Below, in pieces: positions 44,577 through 56,327 of a stretch of 64,000 nt of DNA; positions within the stretch are counted from its first letter, which is position 1; the number at the start of each line of letters is the position of its first letter. Origin of the DNA: Notospermus geniculatus (lineage: Eukaryota; Nemertea; Pilidiophora; Heteronemertea; Lineidae); contig NMRB01000034.1 of NCBI GenBank assembly GCA_002633025.1, positions 346,512 through 410,511 of the forward strand, in the 5' to 3' direction. Made by a program: the position numbers and the translations under genes. The notes below the pieces were generated by a model. That model did not search any database, was not told where the DNA came from, and was given only the letters and a program-made list of their open reading frames with translations.

Positions 44577-47500
44577 TTACTGGTATTCAACGGCTCGCAG
44601 TTTCCAACTCATGAATTCTTCTTCTCCTTTGTTGTCAACACGGCCGATTTTTCTTGGAAGATGAAACAGACGACATTTCACCATGTGTCCTAAAGTCACA
44701 GAGCGGCACGATCTGTCCACAACACATTTTGCAATGCATTCAAACCGATCACGGGCGATAGATCCTGAACTGTCGTCTGACAACCTAAGAAACTTCTTTT
44801 TGTCAAATATATAACCTTCGTGGAAAAAGGGAAAGTGGTAAGAATCAGGAAAAGTATTGAAGTAATGAGTTAATTATCTCCGTCGATCTTGAGAGTATTT
44901 GACTTCGCCATTGAACGACGATTGTTCTTAACAACTCCGAAGACATTACATTTAGAAAAGAACAAAGGAAAATACGACCAGTTCATCTGTAAGTTGTCGA
45001 TGAACATCACCAATTCGCTCTTAAGCCCGTGTCACACACTGTGGCGACTTAGGCGGGCGAATCCCCGCGAACTGGAATGAAATGGTCCATGGACCATGCA
45101 TATACCTCTGTCTGTCATATGTCCAAAGGGGTGAGCACATGGTCCGTGGACCATTTCATTCTAGTTCGCGGGGATTCGCCCGCCTTAGTCGCCACAGTGT
45201 GACCTGGGCTTTAAGGTTTGCCAAAAAGAAACAAAAACGTTTACCTTTTTTTCCTTGAAATGAAGCATAAAAACAATATTAAAAGTGGTGTATCTGAAGC
45301 CACCCGGCCACTAGTGCATTAAAGACACTTAAAGTGCCACTGTGTGCATGAGATAAAGCCTCAGTGTCTCTCCCCTAGCGGTGAAATTGAGAACCACTCT
45401 ATACGACGTGTGTCCTGTTCAATCCGTACAAAGATGCAGTGGAAAAACTTAGGCTTAACTGATACTACAGGGTGGTCCAAAAAAGTGTCCTATTTTTAGT
45501 ATTTAATAACTCCGTCAAAAATTGATATTCATCGGAGTGGTTTGCTAGAGCAGTTCTAGAGACTTGTAGAATTTATCTGATAGAGCTAACTTGGAAATAA
45601 CTCATCTGTTATATTTCTTTGACCAATAGATGATAATGTGTTCAATCCAGCCCCCTGCACGCTGCTGGATCACGGATGCAACGCGAACATTGAAGTTTGT
45701 CCACAACTCTGTTCAACATATCTCTTGGAAATGTGTCGGATTTCCCTCCTGATATTGTCCTTCGGGGCCTCACTAGTCTGTGGATTATTCGCATATACCC
45801 GGCCCTTCGTCCATCGGACCTTCATACAGTTGTAACTCATCATCACCCCTATTAAGCAGGAGCAAATAATGATCATGTTTTTTTTCTCATTCGTTGTTTT
45901 AAGTTAAGAATATGAAATAGAAATCGAGGTTTCTAAGGTGAAAGACATAAGTGAGGTTCCGCAACGTCACGAATTCCGAATCACGAAACGATTTCAGGCC
46001 TACGTGACGTTACGTCATGACGCCGTTTCTTCGTCAAAAATCCGCGGTGGTTCGACTTTCGGCATTGTGAACGGTGTGAGAACCTCTCTTTAACACCACT
46101 TCATCACATTGCACTGATATTTTAAGCATTTATTTCACCACTAAAGTGTGTCAGGGATAACCAATTGTCACCTCTATGCTCAGAAAAGCCAAACATTTCT
46201 TGTAAATGAAAATTATCAATTCGTAATTCGTAAACGACCTACGAAGATTTAGGCCCATCCTCGTCAAGACGCAACGAATTTGCACGACGTCGCGAAGAAG
46301 ACGCAACGTCATACGTCAAAGTGATGACGTCATAGTCGAAGCATATCTGTAATTCGGAATTCGGAGACGTTGCGGAACATCCCTATTGCTTCCTACCAGA
46401 TTCGAACCCACGGACCCCTGTTTTAAGTTAGATACAGATTTTACAATGTAGTTCCAAGTTTTGGCTCCATGTTTCAGTATTACGCAAAGATTTGTTTCAG
46501 TTTAAACACCAATGAATATGATCTTGTAATATGCCCCCTCGAGATCCCTCGGATTAGCATCGATTCTTTATAAGTAGGCTATGCCGAAAACCAGGTCCAA
46601 AATCGGTGTCTGGATTTTCAGAGTTCTCTACCAGGCGTTCCAACGAACTTCTGGACCATTTGTGGGCAATGGTGCTCTCGGATTCTCTCTCAGGACGCAT
46701 CTTTTCAAAAAGGGTTTTAAAACACATGGTGTGGTCATTTGTGGATTTCCCGTCAGATAGAATCTAATGCCTCCGACTCCCTGAGCCCCCCCCCCATATT
46801 ATCTGTCACGGGATAAAGGGTTTTGGTCTTTCTACAGTCCAAATCAATGGTGCCGCTTAATCCCTAAATGTATTGTTGGGGTACATCCTATATCGCGGGG
46901 GGGGGGGGGGGGCATAATGATAGTCTTGAGGAAACCCTGAAAAATTACGAAGGTTAGGTTGACCAAATGAGTAGAACTCATATAACTGATAAAACTCTTT
47001 TTTTCAGCTTAATCACTCGCCTACTAAAAGCAGTCCTTCTTTATATGCAGGTCTCCTCTTCGTAATTAACTTCAGTACCTTACAATTCGGCTTGTTGGCC
47101 CTACTCATTTGGTCAAGCTAAACTCTTCACACCTTCCTAATTTTTCAGGTCTTCCTCATTATGACTACCGAATTCACCTATCTCATATATACTTATTTTG
47201 TAAATGTAATTTGTGAAATGTTGCTTGGTGTTTCTTCACCTGTACACCGCTCTTTCAGCGTACTGAATGCAAGGAAAGGACACTTGATTCTAATGTGATA
47301 TATTACTGGAGTGTCTTTACCCTGTAATCCAAACGCGCCCACTCACACAACGCGACAAAAAGTCATTGATTCTTCATCCTTGTTCCTCTTCACCTGAACA
47401 AAACGTTTCCTACATACGGTGTCGTGCGAGATGTCCCATCATACAATCAGTTACAGTTCGACCTTGTTCTTCCGTTCAGTGTCAAAACCATCAGGGAGTG

Positions 47501-50100
47501 GGAGACGGTTTATTGTCGTTAGAGGCCGCCAGTTAGCGTAGAACGTCACAAATTCTGACGCCACAGACGTAAGCCATGGCTACACGTCAATATGACTGAC
47601 GTTGGGACGTGCACTTCTTCACTGTGATGTCAAATTCGGACCGCTAACTTGTGGCAGCTGCTAACGGCAGATATCTCCTTGCAGTTTGCAAGGCGACACC
47701 TACTAGTATTTCAACCCGAGTCTCTTACTTACCAAATGGCCTTTTAGCTGCAATATTTGACAATTTAAAGAGAAATAAAGCATTAATATTGTTTTGTCCA
47801 TAATTCCTCATTTAACAAAACAACTTTTCATCTTGGGTGACAGTGTACGTGATATAATACGGTTGTAGGCCTACAGACTAATCTGAAAAGGCCCAGACTG
47901 TCGAGTGGGAATTAAAATCGAATAAGAACAAAATCTCGATTTATATTCATTTTGTCCGGTTAACGTTATCATATTATCCAGTTTTGTGTATTTACCATAA
48001 TGTACAACGTCCCGTTTACACTACAAAAATCAAACGACCAAAATCCGTGCAAGGCCACTCAGTAAGAACGCGCCAGTTGTCAATATTGACGGAGGTTTCG
48101 CGGCAATGACGTAAAGTCCAATGTCGAGTAGTCGACACACGCGCACTACACCAAGGTAAGCGCGTTAGATTAGCTCTAGCTGTTTAATTTAGACTGCCAG
48201 AATTCCAACAGAACCCTGCTCGACCCGGACCGAGCCTACCTCGGATTGCAGGGCCAATTTGGGACAGTGTGACAGGGATTATGCCCCCCTGGAATCAAAG
48301 TCCGGTGGTATTGTTCAGCGAGGGATTACAATATATGGCTACAGAGACAACGACCATTCGAATATAACCTTACAATAGCGGGCTAATTGTTTGGCGGTAT
48401 TGCATTCGTAGGACGTTGGTTCCTGTCACACCTGGACAAGTTGTCTCGACCCGTTTACACTAGGCAAAATAGTACCGAACAGGGGTGGCCGCATAGAAAC
48501 TCCGCTAGTGCTTCGACAGCCTATCGGTGTTAAAATGCATGGAAAAATGTACAGCACTATCGGCAAATGGGCTCCACTAGCGCTAGCGGAGTTTCTATGC
48601 CCCCCNCCCCCCCCCCCCCCCCAGTACTCGTTCCGGCCCGAGGACGGTAAAAATTTCGTTGTGTAAAAGGGGCTACCGTTAAATATTATCGCGAGTGAGC
48701 ACAGAGTGTAACGTACTACTTGAGTATTGAACACGTCAATTTGTAATGAAATGGTCCAGGGGCAATGTGCTCACCTGGGAGTAAATGTACCACTGAGGCT
48801 AAGAATCCATTCACGCGATTTTCGTGCCGCGCGATGTCGCATCCTTTGTCCACGACAAACGCGGCGGAAACAAACAATGCTTCCGAGCGTCTGCGGCAAG
48901 AAAATCGCGTGAATGGATTCTTAGCCAAAGTATGAATGGCGTTTATGTTAAAGTCAAAATATTCCAGGGTCAAAATTGTGGCAAACACATACATATCGAG
49001 GCTAATCTAGATACAAATTTACACCAGGCTAGAATCTATAAATTCTAGTTTTATTGTCTGATGAGATGTTGACAAAAGTAGTTTTTCATTTTCATGTTTG
49101 AAGTTGATTTGGGCCAAAATTTGGTATACGCATACACGTTATCTGGATGCATTATTCGCACCAGGTCATAACATTTTACCAGGTAATGTTCACGTGATAT
49201 GGGCCAAAGTCCAGCTGTAAAGATGGCTGCTACTTACAGCCGTACTTCAGGTCCAATAAGGTTAAAATTGGGCATTTACAGATAGGGTGCCAAAATTTGG
49301 TCTATAAATAGAGGGTCAAGATGTTAAAACTGACCAGTTGCAATTTAGGATTTTTAGGGAAAATGCCTAAAATGATTAAATTTTTAGGGCATTTAGGGAG
49401 AGAATTTATTTAGGGACTTTAAATAACTTTAGGGCCGGTAGCATGCCTGATGTAGCCTTGTTAAAGATAATTGTTAACGACGACGACTACGGTGGACGAC
49501 AAACAAACCGGGATCGTATAAGTTCACCCCAGGTGAGTAAAAAAAGGTTACATACCAGTCCTGTTGTCGTAGGATAGAACGTCCCGCTGGGTAAACACAT
49601 CGGGGAAAACAGCAAAATTCGAAAGGTCCATAGAAATAACATGGCCGAAACCATGGGCTATCAGTTTTTCCCTCCTGAATCCGGAATCAGGATATTGTTT
49701 ATATAGCACATTTGTCTGCGCGTCGTTGTTCAGAAAAACACCTGTCGTATCCGTGGTCAAGTCGACCGCTACGACAATATATTGCCATTGTAGTAACGAA
49801 GGCAAAACTGAATGATAAAAGCAGTGATGCGATGTGTATTTGTCAGTTGTAAAACAGGCATACAATCCTAAACCAGGACGCGTGTCATATCCGATACTGA
49901 TTTGATTTCGGTGAAAATGAAAATCAAAAATGTCGCAGGATATTTTCATGCAACAAATTCTTACATATATAGCAAAAGTGAGCTTTTTGTAGTGGATGAG
50001 ATTAACTTTCGTATTGTAGATCACCTGCTTTGCTGCATTGTTTATTGACAGGACTCTACCAAATACTGCAGATGACTTGTATGCCGCTTTGTTTCCGATC
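44577..50100 (-). CDS. LamG-like plus PAN/apple domain protein, last two exons
   Basis: Exon A (50100-49556, 545 nt) follows TTTGTATCTCTTAG and ends ACTG|GTATGT. It encodes 181 codons of a concanavalin-A/LamG-type jelly-roll: AVFGRVLSINNAA, LTFAIYVRICC, then WQYIVVAVDLTTDTTGVFL and HGFGHVISMDLSNFAVF. Exon B (44815-44577) follows CCCTTTTTCCACGAAG. It encodes YIFDKKKFLRLSDDS, then FECIAKCVVDRSCRSV, VKCRLFHL and WKLRAVEYQ before TAA, the cysteine pattern of a PAN/apple domain. Exon A leaves one base and exon B supplies two, so the junction is in frame. Upstream exons are missing. The domain mix suggests an extracellular carbohydrate- or protein-binding role, which is inference. The 4.7-kb intron is full of MITEs. 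Confidence 0.65.
45021..45214. mobile_element. MITE with TTAAGCCC termini
   Basis: TTAAGCCCGTGTCACACACT pairs with AGTGTGACCTGGGCTTTAA, and arms of about 80 bp include GGCGGGCGAATCCCCGCGAA. The centre carries ATGAAATGGTCCATGGACCA in both orientations. It lies in the LamG/PAN intron. Confidence 0.85.
45629..45835 (+). CDS. Hypothetical cysteine-rich frame behind an acceptor-like site
   Basis: TATATTTCTTTGACCAATAG precedes a frame DDNVFNPAPCTLLDHGC, then VCPQLCSTYLLEMC and a hydrophobic LLILSFGASLVCGLFAY, with a stop at 45835. The cysteine spacing looks non-random and the phase fits the donor at 31551. The strand is opposite to the LamG/PAN gene whose intron holds it. Unrecognised; could be chance. 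Confidence 0.25.
   Translation, partial: DDNVFNPAPCTLLDHGCNANIEVCPQLCSTYLLEMCRISLLILSFGASLVCGLFAYTRPFVHRTFIQL
45953..46383. mobile_element. MITE with GGTTCCGCAACGTC termini
   Basis: GAGGTTCCGCAACGTCACGA and ATTCCGAATCACG at the left pair with CGGAATTCGGAGACGTTGCG at the right. The interior has many ACGTCA words. Confidence 0.7.
46384..48440. other. Intronic/intergenic stretch
   Basis: No gene seen. A G run lies at 46897-46912. A weak inverted pair (GCCGCCAGTTAGCG / CGCTAACTTGTGGC) spans 47525-47660. Confidence 0.45.
48445..48675. mobile_element. Probable MITE with CCCGTTTACACTAGGC ends
   Basis: GCATAGAAACTCCGCTAGTG pairs with CTAGCGCTAGCGGAGTTTCT, and outer ACCCGTTTACAC pairs imperfectly with GTGTAAAAGGGG. 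A C run containing the single N at 48606 lies in the right arm. Confidence 0.6.
48797..48926. mobile_element. MITE with perfect 25-bp termini
   Basis: GGCTAAGAATCCATTCACGC and the following GATTTTC are exactly inverted at the right end. 130 bp in total. Confidence 0.85.
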
Positions 50101-50149
50101 CTAAGAGATACAAACTAGAAAGTAAGGGGCGCAACAAAACATATAGTGC

Positions 50150-50284
50150 CAAATTCATAAAGGGTGTTTGAGACTTAGACGCGTGTAACTTCGTCAAATG
50201 CATGGTGGAAGTGTGTGCATTTAGTAAAGTTACACGCGTCTGATTCTTAATCGCGCTATGATCACCCTTTTTGAATACGGCCCA
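50150..50284. mobile_element. MITE (GTATTCAAAAAGGGTG family), copy 1
   Basis: TTCATAAAGGGTGTTTGAGA and AGACGCGTGTAACTTCGTC pair with the inverse ending CACCCTTTTTGAATACGGCC. It is the same family as 56671-56811. It ends about 50 bp upstream of the LamG exon acceptor, on the intron side. Confidence 0.8.
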
Positions 50285-50801
50285 TGTACAATTGGCACAA
50301 TCCTAATCCATTTTGTTACATAAAAAACACGTTATTCAATTTTGAGAGTGATTTTTTTTTCAAAGACAGTCCAAGATATAGGGTAATGAAAGTTGGAAAA
50401 TCGCCTCTTCAGGAGGGGTTCAGATTTTCTAGACATGTTGGTTAGAAGTCAGATGGGAATAATCTGTGAAATCTATTGAAATCTAACGGGGTTCTGTGTG
50501 TCTTATAGTTTCACATGAAAGGTGATTCGGGTGCTACATAACATCCATTACAAGAAGTTTCTTGCGGCAGCTGATCTATTCGTATATCGCTGACTTCAGT
50601 CGTTTCTAAACTTAAAGCACAGCTGCATCGATGGACTCGTCTATTATAGCCGTAGTGGTGTATGGCGACTTTCGCGATCGGGCGTCACGGGAACAATGCA
50701 TCCACCCCAAAATAATGGACCTATAGTGGTTTTTATCATGGGCTCCAGACGACCTCAAATGTTGTTATTCGACTTTTTATTTTTGGTGTGGGTCCTTAAA
50801 A

Positions 50802-51165
50802 TCAAGCTGGTGGATAGCTCGAATGTTTTGAATCACACACCATAGCCCCTCTGAGTATTGGATAGTCCATGTCACACTGCCTGTTGAGATTTTCAAGGAA
50901 TGATGGGTGAATGGCACAACCAATCAAAATGAATTTTTCACTAATGTTTGGAGAAGTATCGAAGGTGTTGATAGACATTCGAACCAGATTGATTCCGCCC
51001 CTCAATTTTTTTACCACAGGCGATCCCCAGGTAGCTTGGTTGTTTTCTCGAGGGAATACCCGATTTTTCCATAAACGGCAGCGAACAGTGTTTCAAATCA
51101 AGGTATATGACGACGGCGGAGGATAAAATAAAAAGCATTATAAACTTAGAGAACTTCCGAAACAT
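50802..51165 (-). pseudogene. Possible type II membrane protein fragment, frameshifted
   Basis: From 51165 the frame reads MFRKFSKFIMLFILSSAVVI, a short cytoplasmic tail and anchor, then LPFMEKSGIPS and YLGIACGKK. At an A7 run near 51020 the next frame takes over with LVRMSINTFDTSPNISEKF, ILIGCAIHPSFLENL and CDMDYPILRGAMVC up to a stop. Together they look like one protein with a one-base slip. The anchor plus LGIACG recalls Golgi glycosyltransferases, but this is weak. Confidence 0.3.
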
Positions 51166-51285
51166 TCATTTCACGAGTGTACTGTTTTATTTTTATGTAC
51201 TTTATTTTTATGTACTTTTATGTATTTTATGTACTGTTTTATTTTTATTCTTTTTTATGGCCTCCTCCGTACTTACCAGGGCCAA

Positions 51286-51353
51286 TAATGCTATAGCGTC
51301 GGCCATGACGGAAAAAATGAAATACAAATACAATACTGTTTTATTGTCGCCAA
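51286..51353 (-). CDS. Candidate signal-peptide exon
   Basis: The frame MIGDNKTVLYLYFIFSVMAD continues AIALLAL and stops at CCCTG|GTAAGT, a strong donor. It could be the first exon of the LamG/PAN gene 1.2 kb downstream on the same strand. However, its phase 0 does not fit the phase 2 acceptor at 50100, so a linking exon would be needed. Confidence 0.35.
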
Positions 51354-51659
51354 TCATCTCCGAAAAAAATAATTTTGATCAGTAAAATACCCCTATGCAA
51401 AGTGCACTGCTTAACCATTACCTGATGACGTCGTCGCTCAATGGGACCCATTATTTCTGTGGGATCTCACTGCAGTTTTTGCACAAACGCCAGTAGCATA
51501 GTCTCGCGCGGCCAGCTGTTTTGTTCCGCAGTAGACCTACTGCTACACACAAACGTTATCAACAAGTACCCGTTACATATGTCATGTATCCTCATTGGAA
51601 GCACTTATGATAAAGATTTGGAGATGATTCAGTCAATTAATTCAGGATTTATCGCACTT

Positions 51660-51897
51660 TTTGTGTTTTCTATTTTGGCCACCTGGTGGCCAAGCCAAGA
51701 ACCGATTCGGGCCGAAGCTTGGTGTCATTGGTCACCTGCCGACATTTGTAATAAGTTTCAGGTTAACAACCCTAGCGGTTACAGAACGTTCCCTGCGAAT
51801 GGACGACAACGACGACGGTCAAAGGATGCCGCGTCATGAATATAGCTCACAGATGAGCTGACAAGAGGTCCATGGGCCTTGCGCTTAGCTGACTTTG
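51660..51897 (+). repeat. SINE/RTE-like 3' part with AAGAGGYCCATGGGCC tail
   Basis: GGCCAAGCCAAGAACCGATT, ACGACAACGACGACGGTCAA and ATAGCTCACAGATGAGCTGA end with CAAGAGGTCCATGGGCCTTG. Related CGACGACGG and AGCTCACC tails are at 23495-23575 and 49480-49540. Confidence 0.5.
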
Positions 51898-52304
51898 TAA
51901 TAGTTGCAGAGCTGCCTACATGTACGATATCGGCGTACAATGTACGATTTGGAACCCCGACTGTACGCCTTACGACTTTGCGTCTTCATCATACGACCTC
52001 GAAGGTCGGCAAAATCCGACTTTCAATTTTTGTCTGTACGATTCAATAAAACAGTGAAAATTTCATCAAATCCGTTGTTATTCTTCATTCTGTTCTGTTT
52101 CCTGCCAATTTCTAACCAAATTACCCCATTCCCTAGCCTAGGGACCCCCCACACCCAAGTTTTTATTCCCTCAGACGACGTGAAGTTCGCGCCCGGCCGC
52201 CGGAGCACGCTTTCCAACAGAGTTTTGGCGGGATTCCGGAAATTGCCGAACGGTGGCCGAAGAGTTCCGAGTGGTCACCGCATCGATCGCGCACTGACAC
52301 TGTG

Positions 52305-52344
52305 AAGTGGGAAGAAAGTCGTCGTATTTCCATCTTTTACTCAG
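52305..52344 (+). other. Probable 5' leader exon end of the hAT gene
   Basis: CATCTTTTACTCAG|GTAAAT at 52344 is a good donor. TTTTTCTTTCAG at about 52852 is the matching acceptor, 10 bases before the transposase ATG. The leader's 5' end is not determined. Confidence 0.45.
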
Positions 52345-52861
52345 GTAAATCAGCAATTGAAGTGAAAATATTCATTGATAACAGTTGTTGTCGATCTATG
52401 GAACGGTTTGAGTTCGATTGAAAGGCACTTGATGTTGTAATTGCACACTTTCGGCCGATGATCCGGTCACTGTCGGCATGGTCAGTCAGTGCCTACGATG
52501 TACATCGATGTACACTGTCCTATGTCATGTATGCGCTGACGATCTTTCGTACCTCGTCTCCAGGTGATTTTGCGATCCTATGTTTGTAGAAGTGGTGCTG
52601 TAGAAATTTTCAACCAACCTCGTCCCCAGGTGACCTGTACTTTGGTTCATTGGTATATTTAACACACTGTTGTCTGAATCTGTGCTATTTATCATGTTTA
52701 GGCCTGTGTATTCCTTTGCATAGTATCATCTATTATGTGTTAACAATTGGTTGACTGTTGATTGTATTGGAGTTTTAACCCCTTCCTAGCCTACCCTTCA
52801 TGAGTAGGCCTATCTTGGTTTAGATGATACAATTCAATCATTTTTCTTTCAGGGGAGGCTT

Positions 52862-55280
52862 ATGGCGTCGAGCTCAAGGAAAAGACAGAGCAGGTCCGAG
52901 GAGGAGGATGTTATCATTGTCAATAACGGGCCCACTACTCCTAAGAAAGCCAAGCCTAGTAAGCAGTATGATCAGGTCTTCCTACCGAAGTACAAAGATG
53001 TGCCTGGCATAAAGGAGTCTAAAAAGGCAGTCACCATGCATATTGCACATATTGTGAGATTAATTTTTCTATTTCACATGGTGGACTCAGTGACATTAGG
53101 AAACATGTGAAGACAACTAACCATGTCGATATGGTTGATTCGGCCAAGAAGAATACGAAAATTACCTCCTTCTTTGTGCAACCAGGGACTAATGAATTTG
53201 ACTTGCAAGTTATACGTGCTGAAGTGATGATGACTGAGACGGTGGTTCAGCTGAACTTGCCACTGTCTGCTTGTGACACAATAACCAAGACAGTGCATGC
53301 TGCCTTTCCCGATTCAAAGATTGCAAAAAAGTTCTCATGTGGACGTTCCAAGGCCACTGCAATTGTGAAAAAAGTTGCCAATGACATCAAGGCCGACATC
53401 AAGAAGGACATCACCCAGAAACCATTTGCTCTTGCAACTGACGGCAGTACTGATCAAAAAGAGAAGCAGTATCCCGTTGTTATCTCCTCACCATCACTGG
53501 AACATGGGGTGACTACGAAGCTCTTGTCTGTACCTGTCCTGACTGGAGTTCCTGCCACAGGTAATGTAGGGTTTAGACCACACTAATGTTTTTCTTCATA
53601 ACTTTTCAAAGAATTTGGCTTACTTGAAATAAGAGTGAAGAGTCGAGTTGATTTTTCAGTAAGACTATGACCCAGACCCCAGTATTGGAGCACTAGGTCT
53701 TCTGTTGTTCGTTATTCTTTTCTTTTCTATTTTCAGGAGAGAATATCTTTAACCTCATGCATCAAGAAGTCCAGGACCTAAGCAACTGTACCTGTTTTTC
53801 ATCTGATAACTGCAGTGTCAACACTGGGGTTAGAAAAGGCGTGTTCGCTTTTATGCTCAAGGAGAAACCAAACATGTACTTTTCTGGATGCCCTATCCAT
53901 CTTGTACATCATGCTGCCGAAAGGGCAGCTGCTGCTAGCTTGCCATTCAGCCTGGATGACATGTTGGTTAGGACATACTATTACCTTGACAGGTCGAGCA
54001 AGAGGTTGGATAGTTTGGAAGTATACCAGAAGTATTATGATGTGGAGCATCATAATATTCTTCGCCATGTATCGACCCGCTGGCTTAGCATTGGCCGATG
54101 CCTCGACAGGGTGTTAGAGAACTGGGAGGCATTGAGGAGACTTTTCAGGGATGCAGCAGCCAATGAGAAAAACAAGTCTGATGAATCGGTTGTCCAAAAA
54201 CTGTACGACTTTTACAGATCTCCTACAAACTACTTGTATTGTCTGTTTATTCAGGACAACATAAAAGTATTTGAGGACTTCAACAAGAAACTGCAAACAG
54301 AGAGTCCACAGATCCATAATCTGAGGAGGCTTCTGCACAAATTACTTCGCGACTTGATGCTCAGGTTTAAAAAGCCTGAGGCCATTTACGGGAGGCATGT
54401 GACTACTGTTTCCCTGGCTGATGGTGTTGGTCAACGTGATGATGTTGACTTGATCATAGGTGATGATGCAAAAGAATACATCAGGGAGAAGGAGAGAGTC
54501 CATCTGAAGGATGATCGAATCAAAGAATTCTACAGAAACGTGAGAAAATTCTTCCTGACTGCCTGTCGTTACATCAAGGAAAAGCTTCCTCTTGACAGTG
54601 AACTCCTTGCACATGCAGAGGTGGCTGATGTTAATATCAGGACGCATGGTGTGAAGTCAACTAACTTGACCTTCTTCCTTGATAGATGGCCATTTTTACG
54701 ACCAGAGGGTAAGTTATTTCAGGCCACCCCCTTCCACTTCTCTGTGTGTGGTAGTGTAGCTTCAGTCACTGCTTTCTTAAATGAATGACAGGGGGCCTGG
54801 CAGAAGTCACACTACTGAAACTGTTGGAGGTGGCCTCCCTAAACTGAATTGATGTTTGAGATGGTGTCTCATACTGGTTCTCAACTCAATCCATTCTATA
54901 TTTCAGGGGTATCCAAGCAGACTGTTGAGCACGAGTTTGCAGACTTCCAAAGTTTTGGGGATGTGCCAAAAGCTGATAGGATGGACAGATCGTGGGTGAA
55001 ATTAGCAGAGATAAAGGACACTGAGGGTGTGTACCGATTCAGGAATTTGGCTCAAGTCATGCTGGGTATCCTCTGCATCCCCCACTCCAATGCAAGTTGT
55101 GAGAGGATCTTTTCATGTGTGAGGAAAAACAAGACTGAGCAAAGGGCATCATTAGGGGCTACTACCTTGGATGCCCTTTTGGTTGTGAAAACTGTGCCTG
55201 GGGAGGCACACACACGGGAATACTCGGCTGAAAAGCTGAAAGCTCTTAAGTCAGCATATTACAATGAACTTAAGAAATAA
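52862..55280 (+). pseudogene. hAT transposase with BED finger, three exons, one frameshift
   Basis: Exon 1 (52862-53560) opens MASSSRKRQSRSEEED and has the BED finger CTYCEINFSISHGGLSDIRK with paired histidines. Exon 2 (53737-54708) and exon 3 (54907-55280) join in phase. Motifs in order are ATDGSTD (first catalytic Asp), CFSSDNCS (second Asp), CPIHLVHH, HVSTRWLS and, near the end, IPHSNASCERIFSCVRKN, the hAT dimerisation region with the catalytic Glu. The repaired length would be about 681 residues, typical of hAT. One base is missing in the AAAAAGGCAG run at 53021-53030, just before the finger. It separates the first 55 codons from the rest and gives an early stop at 53110. Introns are GT/AG. 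The rest is intact, so the lesion is recent, allelic or an assembly error. Confidence 0.85.
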
Positions 55281-55374
55281 GCCAAGCATTTCTTCCTATA
55301 CATACATGTAGTGTACATGTAGTTGTGAGTCAGAGTATCAGTGGACTGTTAGCAATCTCATTCTCAAACATTTT

Positions 55375-55865
55375 ACTGCTGCAATTGAATTGTTTGTAAA
55401 GTTGAACAGAGCTGGTTTAGCCTGCCAATTGAAAGTGTATTTTGTATGTGGTTTTCCTGGTCTCAATCATTATGCTGCTGCAATTTGTTTGTGAAGTTGG
55501 ACAGAGCGAATTTTGCCTGCCAATTGGAAAGGTATTCTGTTATGTAATTTTCCTCAATCATTACTGCTGCAATTGTTTATGAAGTTGTTGTACAGAGCAA
55601 GTTTATCCTGCCAGTTTGAAATGTCACTGTGTTCTTTTTATGTACATGTAATCTTCTCAGTCTCAATCATTATACTGCTGCAATTGTTTATCCAGTTGGA
55701 CAGAGCTAGTTTAGCCTGCACATTGGAAGTGTATTCTTTATGTAATTTTCCTGGTCTCAATCGTTACTGCTGCAATGGTGTGTGAAGTTGTACAGAGCTA
55801 GTTTATCCTGCCAATTAAATCTGAAGTGTGTTCTGCTGCAATTGTTTGTAAAGTTGTTCATGTAT
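55375..55865 (+). repeat. Tandem repeat in the 3' region of the hAT gene, about 100-bp unit
   Basis: Five to six diverged copies of ACTGCTGCAATTGTTTGTGA, then GTTGGACAGAGCTAGTTTAG and CCTGCCAATTG, ending TTTTCCTGGTCTCAATCATT. The array starts about 95 bp after the transposase stop. Confidence 0.85.
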
Positions 55866-56160
55866 GACTTCTAATACTGGTATTATACATGTATTATGGT
55901 GACTTCTCAGTCAAGTTTGTAAGCTACATGTATCCTCACTGACGTGTGATGCCTGTGTGTATGTTTTACGTCATTGTCCAAGGGGTCTGTGCATTGCCAA
56001 GAGGAGCTAAACTACCCCATGGGCATGCGTAGTGCAACTTTCGGTGATTGTACTACTTGAGGTCCTGATTGTACTATTTTTTTAGACAAATTGAAAAAAT
56101 TGTACTCCTCCCAAAAAAATTAGGGTAGGCAGGTCTGTAGTTGTTTGGAGTTGCAACTTT

Positions 56161-56276
56161 AGCAGGCCTTGTCTTTTAAAGCGAGCTAAAATGCGCGTGC
56201 GCCTCGCAAACAATAGAAGTTCTATTAATTGCGGGGCGCATGCACATTTAGCTCGCCTTAAAAGACAAGGCCTGCT
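56161..56276. mobile_element. MITE with AGCAGGCCTTGTCTTTTAA termini
   Basis: AGCAGGCCTTGTCTTTTAA and GCGAGCTAAAATGCGCGTGC are matched inverted to 56276. It lies 18 bp after the hAT target duplication. Confidence 0.85.
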
Positions 56277-56327
56277 GTAGTGGGGAACTGTTTACGAGGT
56301 GGAGAAGACATTGTGTGTAAATATGTA

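Larger units (their letters stand above)
51907..56137 (+). mobile_element. hAT DNA transposon, near-complete
   Basis: The left end CAGAGCTGCCTACATGTACG and the right end, which inverts to CAGACCTGCCTACCCTAAT, share CAGASCTGCCTAC and start with the hAT-type CAG. TAGTTG at 51901-51906 and 56138-56143 is a 6-bp target duplication. Both subterminal regions carry GTACGAT/GTACAAT words. Inside are a 5' leader exon, a three-exon transposase frame on the plus strand and a tandem array after the stop. The length of 4.2 kb is normal for autonomous hATs. Introns, TIRs and TSD together show it is an element and not a free-standing domesticated gene. Flanking sequence is unrelated repeat. Confidence 0.85.

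Noticed and set aside
51441-51839. 132-residue frame on the plus strand
   Set aside because: Its 3' half is the dispersed SINE/RTE-like repeat and the 5' half shows no domain.
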